Of a DNA stretch of 64,000 nt, positions 10,105 through 21,251 are shown in pieces; within the stretch, counting starts at the first letter, position 1, and each line of letters opens with the position of its first letter. The notes under the pieces are model-generated. The model saw only the letters and a list, made by a program, of their open reading frames with translations. It was not told where the DNA came from and did not search any database. Made by a program: the position numbers and the translations under genes. Origin of the DNA: Rotaria socialis. Its lineage: Eukaryota; Rotifera; Eurotatoria; Philodinida; Philodinidae. The stretch lies in assembly GCA_905331475.1 (NCBI GenBank), contig CAJNYU010000114.1:496001-560000 (forward strand). The letters run 5' to 3'.

Positions 10105-10987
10105 TTTTTAATTAGAATGCTTTATTTCATTTCTTTTTCATATTGAGATGGATATGAATCGTCAAAAAAGTCAAATGGAAGTTCGGTCATTTATTGAAAG
10201 ACAACGTGCTGATGCTCGTGCAAAAGCTGAAGCAATGCAACGAGATATTATACGAAGAATAAATGAAGCTAATCAAAATGTTTTACAATATATGGATGAT
10301 CGTGCTCAAATGAAATTATCACGTTTAGCTGATGCATTACATACATTTGATAATGATGCATCTGAATTGAAACAATCACTTCATGTCGAACAATTTCTTT
10401 CAGCTAAAAGAATTATTGAATTACGAACAAGATATGCAGCTAATATGTTTGATGATAGAAAAAATAATGATGATAATAATGAAGAAGAATCAGATTCAAG
10501 TCTATCAGTAATAAATGAACAGTCGGATTGGGAGAAAAGTTTTTTTGCCAATGGAGAAAAATATCGAATGTATGATGAATTAATTAATCTTCGTGCTAAA
10601 TGGCCTTTTCTTGCGCCAGCTCTCACATCAGTTTATTATGCAGCTGAAAAAGAATTTTCACTGGATGAGATTCGTACGTTTCTTGAATATCGACATGATA
10701 AAGTTTTAAATTTACTTACTGAACATTGTAAAGCAATGGGAAAAGGTTTCTTTTTTACGAAAAAATAAATTTTCTTGATTTACTTTAAAATTCTTCCCTC
10801 TATTGTAGGACCTCTTCATCCAACAATTGAAGATCTTTCATTCTATCGATATAAATCTTCAATACCATTAAATAAAATACATGATGCAAACTTCGATCGT
10901 TGTTTGCACAATACGGCAACACATGACGAACATAATGATTATCATCATGAACTAACTAATACAATGAGTGAATCAATGCGATTGTAA
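9886..10987 (+). CDS. B-box zinc-finger protein with coiled coil (TRIM-like, no RING seen)
   Basis: Three exons, 9886-10059, 10148-10745 and 10809-10987, joined by GT-AG introns of 88 and 63 nt, give 316 residues. Residues about 16-45 form a B-box-type zinc finger: CVEPSC, RHRCKHCQKAYCDMC, then H. No RING precedes it; the protein starts at MSDHPIHRLSLDGQM. The second exon encodes a long charged helix (about 60-150), an acidic Asn/Asp-rich linker and a helical segment around YDELINLRAKWPFL. The third exon is His/Asn-rich. The architecture resembles the B-box plus coiled-coil part of TRIM proteins, but with no RING or recognised C-terminal domain, ubiquitin ligase activity cannot be assumed. 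The first intron contains a TA/GA microsatellite next to its donor. Confidence 0.75.
10065..10104. repeat. (TA)n(GA)n microsatellite in intron 1
   Basis: Eight TA units are followed by twelve GA units, directly after the donor GTAATTA of the B-box gene. The purine tract is on the sense strand. Confidence 0.85.
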
Positions 10988-11527
10988 ACAAGTTGCTTCA
11001 GACGGTTTTTTTTAAATTTAACGTTGGTTTTAAAGTACACATTTTTATTCGAACTTTTTTGTTATTAATAAAATAAAAAATAAAAATTTCTTTGTTTATA
11101 TTCTAATTACAGTAGATGTTGAAATCTATTGTTGTTTTTATCCTTGAGCTGTATATTTCTCCGATTTGAAGGATATGAAAAACAAAAGTGTACTGTTTTC
11201 TACCATATAACTAAGCTCTAGAGATTGTTTCAAAAGGTAAAACTTTCAAATGTCAAAAAGAGAAAAGAATCAATATTATTTTCACAGAATAAATTACGTT
11301 GACTATCAGCGTTTCTAACAGCAAGTGTACACAGCAAAAGCAAAATGTCTGGAACACCTGCTGTTTCCGAAATACACTCTGATTTACACGTTGCTCAGAA
11401 AGCAAAAATTTAAGGCGTACACTTTGAAAAAGAAAATAACACTTTGATGTTAGATCACGAAAACTGATTTCGCTAAATCTTTGTCTGTTTGGACGGAATT
11501 AAATTACTGCCGTCGTCATCACCACTT

Positions 11528-11804
11528 CCCAGGTCGTGGAGGTACGACGAGAAACGGCCGGAAAGCGCTGGAAAGTGGAAGCAGTATTCCGATCGGAAAT
11601 TACCGGGTTTTTTCCTGTGGATTCCGGACAACTCCCAACTGGAAAGCACAGAAAACTGACCAGAATCCACAGGAAAAAAATCCGGTAACTTCCAACCAGA
11701 ATACTGCTTCCACTTTTCAGCGCTTTTCGGCCAGATACAGTGATTTTTCCGCATCTTTCCGGACAGCTCCTACGGTATCAGCCCTCTGGAACCATTGACC
11801 TGGG
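11528..11804. mobile_element. 277-bp foldback MITE, CCCAGGTC family (copy 3)
   Basis: Begins CCCAGGTCGTGGAGGTACG and ends CCATTGACCTGGG, flanked by TT on both sides (11526-11527, 11805-11806). The arms are nearly perfect inverted repeats of about 100 bp: AAAGCGCTGGAAAGTGGAAG then CAGTATTCC on the left, GGAATACTG-like then CTTCCACTTTTCAGCGCTTTT on the right. Ends, length and interior match the 7112-7386 copy. No coding capacity. Confidence 0.75.
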
Positions 11805-12285
11805 TTGCTGTATCAACAGATTCACATTGTGAGGTCGAAATTCTACGTAAAAATGTATTTATTAATTCATCAATAACCGTACATGCTATGAATGAAAAGT
11901 ATTCAACTGAATGTGATAATATTGGATAAAAAGTAGCAACACCTAGTAATGCTCTTGTTTGGTTGTTTATAATTTATGTGACTTTCTTTCTCTATGAAAC
12001 AGATAAAAAAGAATTTTTCTTATTATCTTTCTAGATTATCTGACCTCTTTTCGTTTATTTACACTTTGATACACTTTGTTTATAAAATCAAAGGGTGAAG
12101 ATACACGTTTTTCACATAAACATAATGTACAAAAACATTTTACTTCAGATTTCTATTAGAAACACTGCATGGGATCAACCTGGATTTAACACAATTTATG
12201 ACCAAAAAAAGGATTCACCTAAATTAAATACTAGTTGATTTCGCTATTCAGCTGTGCAAACTGATATTCTTTAGCTGGAATTCTT

Positions 12286-12371
12286 CTGGCGACATTGAAG
12301 GTAGTGTTACCCCTCATAAAAAGCCCCCCACCCCCTTGTATGAGGTGAAACACTAACTTTAATGTCACCAG
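12286..12371. repeat. 86-bp near-perfect hairpin
   Basis: The arms CTGGCGACATTGAAGGTAGT and ACTAACTTTAATGTCACCAG are complementary with few mismatches and continue inward through GTTACCCCTCATA / TATGAGGTGAAAC. The loop of about 20 nt is C-rich. The stem of roughly 33 bp could be a tiny MITE or an expressed hairpin; no target duplication is evident. Confidence 0.6.
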
Positions 12372-15155
12372 TGAAACAGTGACTAACAATATATCATTAA
12401 TTTTTTTTTATAGATTTTCGTTGATGGCAATAACTTTTTATTTAGTAGTTACACCAGTTTAAATAACTTCTCTTTCATCAGCGATGAGCGTAGTTACCAT
12501 GCCATGAAGTTTGCAAATTTTTCTCATTCTACAAGCGACGAAATAATCTCTCATTGTACTGTACATGAAATCCAAACGGATCGAGTAACAATTGCTATAA
12601 ATACTAAGAAGGTAGGCATTCAATTGAAAAGCAGCAAGCGCACAATATCACATATTTCTCTCATTAATTTTCAAGACTACATCTAATAGAGTTATAACAT
12701 AGAATGTAAGATCGTGAATTCCTTTTCATTTGTATTTTACTAAGCGTGTTACTAATTGCATGCATATCCCCGATATACTGAATAAGAAACTATCTGTACG
12801 AGCACTCGTGTTTGACTCAAAACATAATTGTGATGATACGATCTTCTTCAGTCTACTTTTTCCAAAATAGAACTATTGATTTCAAGACACTTTTGAAGTT
12901 GATATTTCTATTGATGTTTAACGAGCTGAAAGCTGAGCGATATCTATTGTACTGCGAACAAATATCATACTTCGACTTCCTTGTAAATATTTAGAAAAAT
13001 ATATCATTAAAATTTTTTATCTAACAAAAGAATCACATAAATGATATGAGATATTCATAAGGCGAAATCGACTGGCTTTATTTTGCTCACTTGAACTATG
13101 AGATTTAAAAAAAATGACACCCCTGAATTTGAAAATCAAAAGCGGCAAAATATGCGATTGTAGGATCTTTTGGTTTTAGTAAATAAATCACTTTTCGAAA
13201 AGGGTTTGTTTTCTAGATATCTGACCGTTTTATTGATATCAAACTAGCACGAAATAAATCAATGATTCAAAGTGCGTTCAAATGTCAGAGTCAAAATAGA
13301 TATCCACGACTCAAACAACTCCTTCAGTGTGAAAAAATGAAAAATCAGGGAACGAAGTATGCTCTACAAATTGTAGATAACAAGTACAGTATAAATTATT
13401 TCATTTACAGACGGACCGTTAATCTAAATGCATTTTTTCTACTTCTTTCAATTCAATGCGGTGTTGAAGCTTTAAATTACGAGATCTGAGAGTTTGAATC
13501 GCTTTTTAGCGGCTGTAATCATCACACGTTACGTCTAGGAGTGATGTCAATATTTTATTGATACCTAATTTTAATTAATTGACGCTGATTTACCTGTCGT
13601 GGTGAGTTTCTCCATAAATAATCTTTTTATTATCTGTAGAGTCACTTTCTATCGTAAATTCGTTCGATCTACAATTATTGATTTTATTCATCAAATAAAC
13701 GAATGATATGACGTAAGAATTGAGTATGACGATTAAATTTTTGCTATTAAGCTTTTATAACCTAGTCTCATTCTTTTATAGTCTATACAGCTACTATGCA
13801 AATATATACGTATGTCTTTCAGAAACAAATTAATATCACGAGATTAGAATTTAATAGTGTACATTAAATTGGAGATGACGTAATTATTTCAGCTACTACT
13901 GATTGCTCTTTCTTGATTATTACTTGCTAATATAAAATATAAATCAATCAATTCACTAATCAGAGTTTTTGAATTTGAAGAATAATAATAAAAATCACTA
14001 AGTGAATGTTCTCATGGCATATTATTAAATATCAAATTTAGATGTTTTTCAAATGCGATTAATTTCGGCAACATTTTATCATTGATTAATAAATTTGTAG
14101 ATTGATGATTGGTTAACATACTATAACAGCTATCAGTGACTAGGTTAATACAGACAATTTATTAATTGCTATATTTTGTTCGTTTTCCCCACAGTCAATG
14201 ATAATGTATAGTGTTGTTAGAAATGTAACTTGTTTATATGATGAATTAAAATATGTTGGAATAAATTAACAAAAATCCATATAAATTCTAATTTTTAAAA
14301 ATTCTAACATAAACTGTTAATTTAAAACTTATTTTTTTTACGATTACAGATCGCTTTTTCTTTTCTTTTCTATTCTAGAATTTGAATGTTGAATATGCAG
14401 TTTGACATACGAAGGTAAATATCAAATATTTGTAATCAATATTATTCAATTCATTTGAGTTTATTAGTCAAGATGGGAAAGAAATATTTTTGTGTCTTCA
14501 CAGATTAGTCTAGACACATTTGACGATTTCATTTACCTTTCGATGCCACAGAATGGTGAGAAACACACGATCTAAACGCTTTATTCTATTTCTTCATATC
14601 ATAGAGTGCATATTTTTTATAGGACAAAGCAAAACAGACAAGAGAGGGAGATGGAACAAAAACACGAAACAAAATAGTAGAGAAGGAATATGCGGACAAT
14701 CAGGTGAACATAGATGAAAGAAGATAGATGCACTGGTGCTATAACTGTAAGTGATTAGCTAATAGTCGCAGGAAAAGTGAACGCTACAACAACAAAAGCA
14801 TCATAATCAATAAATGAAAATAAATAATGGTACGCAATTGTGTTGATGACGAGCGTCACAGTATTATTATGGAAACATCACGAAGAATGTTGAACAGAAT
14901 TGACAAATCATAGCAGATGCATTAAATTATCTCTATAGTTAGGATTAAAGACAGTATATTTATTTAAAAAAATATAAATTTCTCATAATTCATGAACTTC
15001 TTCTTTCTGAAAAATGAACAGCCAAGAGATAAGGCAAAAGAAAGATCGAATAAAGCAATCTTGATGCAGTTACAAACAGCAGCTTCATCGTGTGTCATAA
15101 CTTTAATCCCTCATGAATTGAATCAATAGCTTTTTTCATAATAATAATAAATATC

Positions 15156-18100
15156 ATGACTTTTGCTTCAATTAGATTTGATATCTATCGAAAAGTTCCT
15201 AAAGATCTCACTCAACCAACAACTACTGGTGCAGCGATCTCAATTATTTGTGTCACATTTATTTCAACATTGATTCTTATTGAATTTGACTATTTCATTA
15301 CACCTGAAATGTATGTAAATAAATTTCTCTGTCATAAGATAAATATTTACTCCCATCCATTTCGTTAGTGTAAGTGAATTATTTGTTGGCATACCAGAAA
15401 GTGGCCTAGCTGATCGCATACCGGTAAATATTGATATAAGTATACTCAATATAGATTGTAAATGTAAGAAACATATGTTCTTTATTTTCTTTAATAGAGT
15501 ATCATGTGTTTATTTTAGATGTTGGTATCGATATTCAAGATGATCTTGGCCGACATGAAGTTGGATTTATTGATAATACATTAAAAACAACGGAGAATAA
15601 TGAACTTGGTTGTCAAATTAATGCTTCTTTTAAAATAAATCGTGTGCCAGGCAATTTTCATATCTCTATACATTCGTCACATGTTCAACCTGAAAATGGT
15701 GATATGAAACATGTTATACATGAATTAACTTTTGGCGATTCAATTAAATTATTGTGTTAAATTGGTTTTTTTAATTAATTTTGAAAATCAAGGATGTTTT
15801 TTTCATTGACAGGGCTTTCGACAAATTCCAAATCGCAAAGCATTTCTTCCAATGCGATAATTTAATAATACAAATCGGCCAGGTCATGTTTCACACGATT
15901 ATTTAATGAAAAGTGTACCCACTAGTTATGAAAATCTTCATGATGATCAACGTTACCCATGTCAATTTACATTTGTTTATAGGGTTAATATGAGGATTCA
16001 TTATTTTTTTTATTGAATGAAAAATCTTTTCAAATACACTTAGGGTATATTAAGCATTCGATGTCGAATTAAGAGAGAAATTGTTTTGCGAATGATCATA
16101 TTTCAGAAAGAAACAAACAAGACAATCTTCTTAACTATCAGTTTTCTTTTTTAGTCAGAGCCTGTTGTAACTGTCGGACCTTGTTAAACTCTACGCACAA
16201 TATATTGGTGTTTGAACTCTGTCTCTCAGACAATTCTTCTATAGAAAACAGTAAAAGGGCATTTGAGAATAATCTTTTGAAACGGATTTGTACAAATTAA
16301 AAACTAGCATATAATCATTCTAATGTTAGTAGTATAGACGATAGTGAACTTCTTTAGTCAACATTCTAGTGTTAACCATTGACACAAAAGTTAGCCATGC
16401 TTAATTGATGCATGAATAAGTTATAGTACTATATATTTCTTAGACTAATTAATTATAATTTACTTCTGAATATAGACTACTAATAATTTTCTTTGATTTC
16501 TCTTACTTGTTTTTATATAAAGATTTTCAAAGCTGATATTTAAAAATACCGTGTTATAATATGTAGTTTAAAAATGAGTAGTAAAATCTCATCTTCATAG
16601 AGAACGATTGGCACTAGCGTGAGTACATCACCGACTGTGAGAGAATTGCTACATAATGGCTTATGGCAAAAAATACAAACATCTAAGTAGTGGCACATTA
16701 TAAACGTGACATATATCTTAGTAATTTTTCCCTTTGTATCGCAAGCATGATAGATGCTAATACCGTACGATCCCAGTCCTAATATTAGTAACATCTCGTC
16801 ATAGTATATGAGTTTTTTTTCTTATTAGATTTCTAAAAATAACTAAATGAAGTGAAAATACAAAAATTAGTATCTCAAAATATATCGAATATAATGATCA
16901 CTCTCTGATAAACAACAATAGCTGCACTGTGCGTCACATTTTAGTCTCACAGGGCCTTAAGTAACATCTTTTTGTTCAAATATTCGAAAGAAGTTCCTAT
17001 GACCTATTTATTACTTTTCATTGGTGATGAAAAGTTTCTATAAGTTCAATTCTTCTTTTTATGACACACCGCTCATGACATTAACATCAAATAACGAGAT
17101 CAAAACTATCAGTTGTTTTTCCAGAAATCTCTTTCTTTCTCTATTTTACACATAATAATTACCCTTACAGTATTAAAATACCAATAATGAGTGAAATCGT
17201 CATATTCTTTATTTTTATATTGTCGCTGTAGTTCGATGTCAAAATATGAAGATAAGGGTTAATAAAGATGAAGTATGAAATAAGTAAACGAAACAATTAT
17301 TGCACAACTTTTCTTCAATCCTTCGACTTTTCTTACATATTATTTTTGTTGAGGTTTTCGTAGATGAAATTTGATCTATTACGTACATCTTATGGTTCCA
17401 GTAATATAAATAACATGTCAGTATATATCATTCAAAAAAAGAAAGACTCACTAATTAAGCATAATGAGGTTCGTCTAGTCACTATTAAAATATATTTATC
17501 GAGTAAACTACAAGACAGAAAGAAAGATCCAGAATAAAATATTGTGTAACAGAAAACCAACTCGACTTTTCAATAGTATGCCTATGAATAATTATTTGCT
17601 TACCGAGATCGAGACAATGCATTCTGTATTAAGATTCTATCTGATTTTTGTTTTGATTGTTTATGTTATTTCACAAAGATTCAATAGAAAAAAAAACTCG
17701 ACTGAGTTTATCTCATATTTTACTTTAGAATATATCTATATAAAAGCGTGATATTTTATCAGAAAAGGGTTAAACCTGATTAACTTTTGTCTGAACTTGA
17801 GTGTACGTTATTATCATGATCATCTTTCACTCGCAATCAAATGTTTTCAATCAAAATCATCTCCATATTCATATGAAGTATATCCACACTATTGGAAATC
17901 CTTTTTCTTTGAAGATAAAGAAAATTAATTATGAATGAGTCTTGCAGATTGTTAGAACTGATAAATCTAAACATACATTTTTGTTTTTTATTCCTAGGAA
18001 TATAATCCATATCAAACTCATGATACTGGTATGATACTTACAATATGGTTTCGCTACGATAGAATAGTAAAATCTAAAGCGATAAGACATATTTTTCATC

Positions 18101-18283
18101 TTGGATTGATTCTTTTGGCCAATTACTGTTAAATATACTGAACACCGACAAAAATTCTATGCATTTATAACATCGATATGTACTGTTGTTGGTGGTTCAT
18201 TTACAGTTGTTAGTATAATTGATTCATTGATATTTACAACAAATGAATTATTTAAAAAGTTTGAAATTGCTAAAACAACATAG
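15156..18283 (+). CDS. ERGIC1: ERGIC1 (ERGIC-32) homologue, apparently disrupted
   Basis: Exons 15156-15310, 15369-15463, 15519-15753, 15813-15983, 17998-18066 and 18119-18283 give an ERGIC1-like protein, which cycles between ER and Golgi with ERGIC2/3 in early secretory transport. Conserved stretches: RFDIYRKVPKDLTQPTTTGA at the N-terminus followed by the first membrane span, VGIDIQDDLGRHEVGFIDN, INRVPGNFHISIHSSHVQP, SHDYLMKSVPTSYE, MILTIWFRYD, PITVKYTEHRQKFYAFITSIC with VVGGSFTV as second span. Three oddities: in exon 4 the upstream frame and the frame encoding SHDYLMK differ, and the latter has TAA at 15858-15860; the last intron (18067-18118) starts GTAAAA but ends GG where AG is expected, yet joins WFRYDRI to PITVKYTE at the right length; and intron 4 is 2,014 nt while the others are about 50-60 nt. 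It is a decaying copy or carries assembly errors. Confidence 0.8.
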
Positions 18284-21251
18284 AGTTGTTATATTTCATT
18301 TTGATCTTTTCTAATCATTCTGTTGAACTGTTTATATCAACAATAAAAACAATATATTATTAATCTTATTCATTCCTTTTTCTATTCATAGTAATATCTT
18401 TTCGTTATAATAAACTAGTAGTTTCTTGATTATAGACTTATAAAAATAAACGACCAATTGTTGTTGTGGAACAAAACTATCACAAAGTCTGAATCGAATT
18501 TCTATTTAAAAAAGAGTTCCATTAGGACAGTGTGGGCAGTTTAGCATGTTTCAATTAATAATATTTGCTGTTGAAAATAGACAAGAAGAAGAAATGATTT
18601 AAAAGTCAATTGATATTTTAACATATTGCATTTGTAAATAAACAATCAAGTGACTGTCACATATAACCATCTTATTTTCTCATGAGAACGAAATTCTAAT
18701 TCAATGCATCCCTAACTCTAGCTATAAAATTAGTTTCTGTTGGTCTTATATTGTTTTCCTTTTCTTTTTCTCATGAGATAGTGTTTTACATGACGGTAGA
18801 ATATTAATATACTATATATAATGACATTGTATCTTTGAGATTTTGTCATCGATGAAGATAGTGCTATCAACATCTTAGTTACTAATTGTTCTCTACTCTA
18901 ACACTAGCTTAGTTGTCAGTTGGCACTCTCTTTGTTTTATTACAGACGATAAAACCTCCTATTATCTCATATACGTACATGACATAATCGTTTTATTTTC
19001 TATGTCACCGAATGCTTCTGGCAATTTTGAAATGAATCATTTCAATCTTTTTGTAAAATTTATAAATTTTCTTCTTCAATTGGTACTCTTATACTTTTCA
19101 TATCTATAAGCTTATTTGCTCAATAACCAGTAAATTAAATAAACAAAAATTTTCTGTAGGAAATAATCTGTGAAAGAAACACCTTATTAATGTGTTATTA
19201 GGAAGCGATAAATAATAGTTAGCAGATTTTTTTTCTAGAAAAATTAAAATAGCAAAACGATGATTTAGCACGAAAAAAAATAATAAATATATATATATAT
19301 ATATGATGTTTTAGTTAAGAAATGTGACGCTTGAAATATAAGTTCCAATTTACATACTTGAGTTCTATGATTATATAGCACTGCTCAACTTGTCTATGCG
19401 AGTATATTTAAACAAGTTTACGTGAAAGCATCACTTAACATCATCCTTCCTTGTTCTTTGACTAGTAAATACTTCAAAGGCAGCAAATTGGTTTTACTCT
19501 CATTGATCTGCATATTCATGCATTTTGCAATGATATCTAAGAATCTGATAAGTATAAAACTCTATTTTATTTGATTAAATCAATATGGATGATATTGATA
19601 AAAAAATCTGTCATCATGGCATTGACTTCTGAAAGCAAATCTTCAGAGAAGCTTAATAATAGTAAAAAGAAACATGAAAATATGATTTTTCAAAATTACA
19701 GCGAATGCTGTTAATCAACTCTGAAATTGACGATTAACCGGTAGTTTGTCGCTCAAAATAAGAAAAACGATTGTCTATTATAAGGTTGTCACTTCAAACT
19801 TTCATCGTCTGTCTCTTATCCATTCTCTTGGTTGATCTCCTGTTTTCTTTTGATATTTTGTGTTTTTCTTCTTCTTCTTCTTCTTCTTCTTCTTTTGCTA
19901 TTCTCATCATTTCTTTTTGTCTTCGTTTAAGCAGTGCCGAAGCTTTGTTAGTCTAGTAAGAGACGAAAACTAGCAAAAAAACAGACAAGACTATTCACTA
20001 GAGCGAACAAAAGCAAGAATCAACAATCAAAATTAGTTGTATGCTTGCATGAGTAAGTCTTATATCATTTTTTTCGTTCAGTTTACCATTTTATGCTCAT
20101 AAAATCAAGTCAAGTGAGTTATTTTCTAGAAGAATAAAACATGATCCAAATTGGAAGAGGCATGCAACATATTTCTCTGACAAAATATATTTGTTTCAAT
20201 TATCTTTATTAATTTTTCCATTGATGTTATTTACTTTGGTTTTGTTTTGTAAATTGACTTTGATCCTTCAACAAGTAATTCTAAGTAGTTAGTTGTATTT
20301 TTTTTGGAAATCTAAAATGTTTTCAAAAAAAGCCTAAATTGAATCTAGAAAAAAACTGCAAGTACTAGATGATATTAAATATTTATTAGTCCATCTTAAA
20401 AAAGACCTCTTTTATTATTTTTTCAATTGATCCTACTGGGATATTAGCACACATAATAAGCGACTTCTGTTGTTTTACTAGTGTAAGCTTGTCACATCAA
20501 AGATTCAGTGATAATAGAAAATCCGATTCACCTAAACCAATCAAGATCTGCTCGGGAAGCATGTATGCATGCGTAAATATGTAATAAGTAACGACTAATC
20601 AGATATTTCCACATTATCATTGATGGTAGGGATTTGAGCAAGTAAATTTCGTTGAATTCATTAAAAATTAATATGGAAAACCAAAACAAAGTAAGCTGTA
20701 ATAAATTTTTAAATATTTAGTTAAGCCTTTCAATTTTTCACTTCCACTTAATGTTTAATGTTCAAGATTCAGAAAAAGATAATTTAAACAAAAACAGATG
20801 CGAATTCAGTTTGAACAGTAAACAGATTCTTTCAAATATTTGACAGTTTCTTTTTTTTCTATAACACCGTGTCGAAAATCAATTTTTCTAAATTTTTATT
20901 TTACCGTTCTATCCATTCTTTATTGTTTTTTCTTAACTGTACATATTCCTTCTTGTTTTTCTTATTATGAATTCGAAATTCTCACCTTAATACACTGTTG
21001 ATTTGTTCAGATTTTAATTTTATCAAGAAAAAGAATTATGTAGTGGATATTCGAATCGCTGTGTAGTATTATTTTTATCATTTTATCTATGAACTAGAAA
21101 ATATCTTGATTAGAAAAAGAATATTAGAAATTCTACAATCTCTAAATGACCATATTTCTATATGCAATAAAAAATATACATTTCTGTTAATATTTAATAT
21201 TATTTCTCTTTTTCTTCTTCAGAATTATGATCCAATAAAAACAAGACTACA
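18284..21251. other. intergenic, no gene seen
   Basis: Very AT-rich spacer with short TA runs (about 19288-19305) and a CTT microsatellite. I see no exon chain, RNA gene or transposon ends. A TTTCTTCTTCAG acceptor-like site at about 21212-21223 may belong to the 5' leader of the GPCR gene. Confidence 0.5.
19867..19895. repeat. (CTT)n microsatellite
   Basis: About nine to ten CTT units; they create a spurious polyserine reading frame. Confidence 0.85.

Larger units (their letters stand above)
10988..15155. other. intergenic, contains two palindromic elements
   Basis: AT-rich spacer. A poly(A) signal candidate (AATAAA at 11067-11072) suits the B-box gene. The only structured parts are the foldback element at 11528-11804 and the hairpin at 12286-12371. 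Reading frames at 12504-12686, 12812-12994, 13262-13489 and 14520-14717 show no domain, no convincing codon bias and no splice context. Confidence 0.5.

Noticed and set aside
11473..11798. Open reading frames of 93 and 105 codons on opposite strands
   Set aside because: Same reason: they lie in the 11528-11804 foldback element and repeat the frames of the other copy.
16540..16794. 84-codon minus-strand frame inside the large ERGIC1 intron
   Set aside because: Codon choice is unlike local genes, no domain is visible and no splice partners fit; most likely chance.
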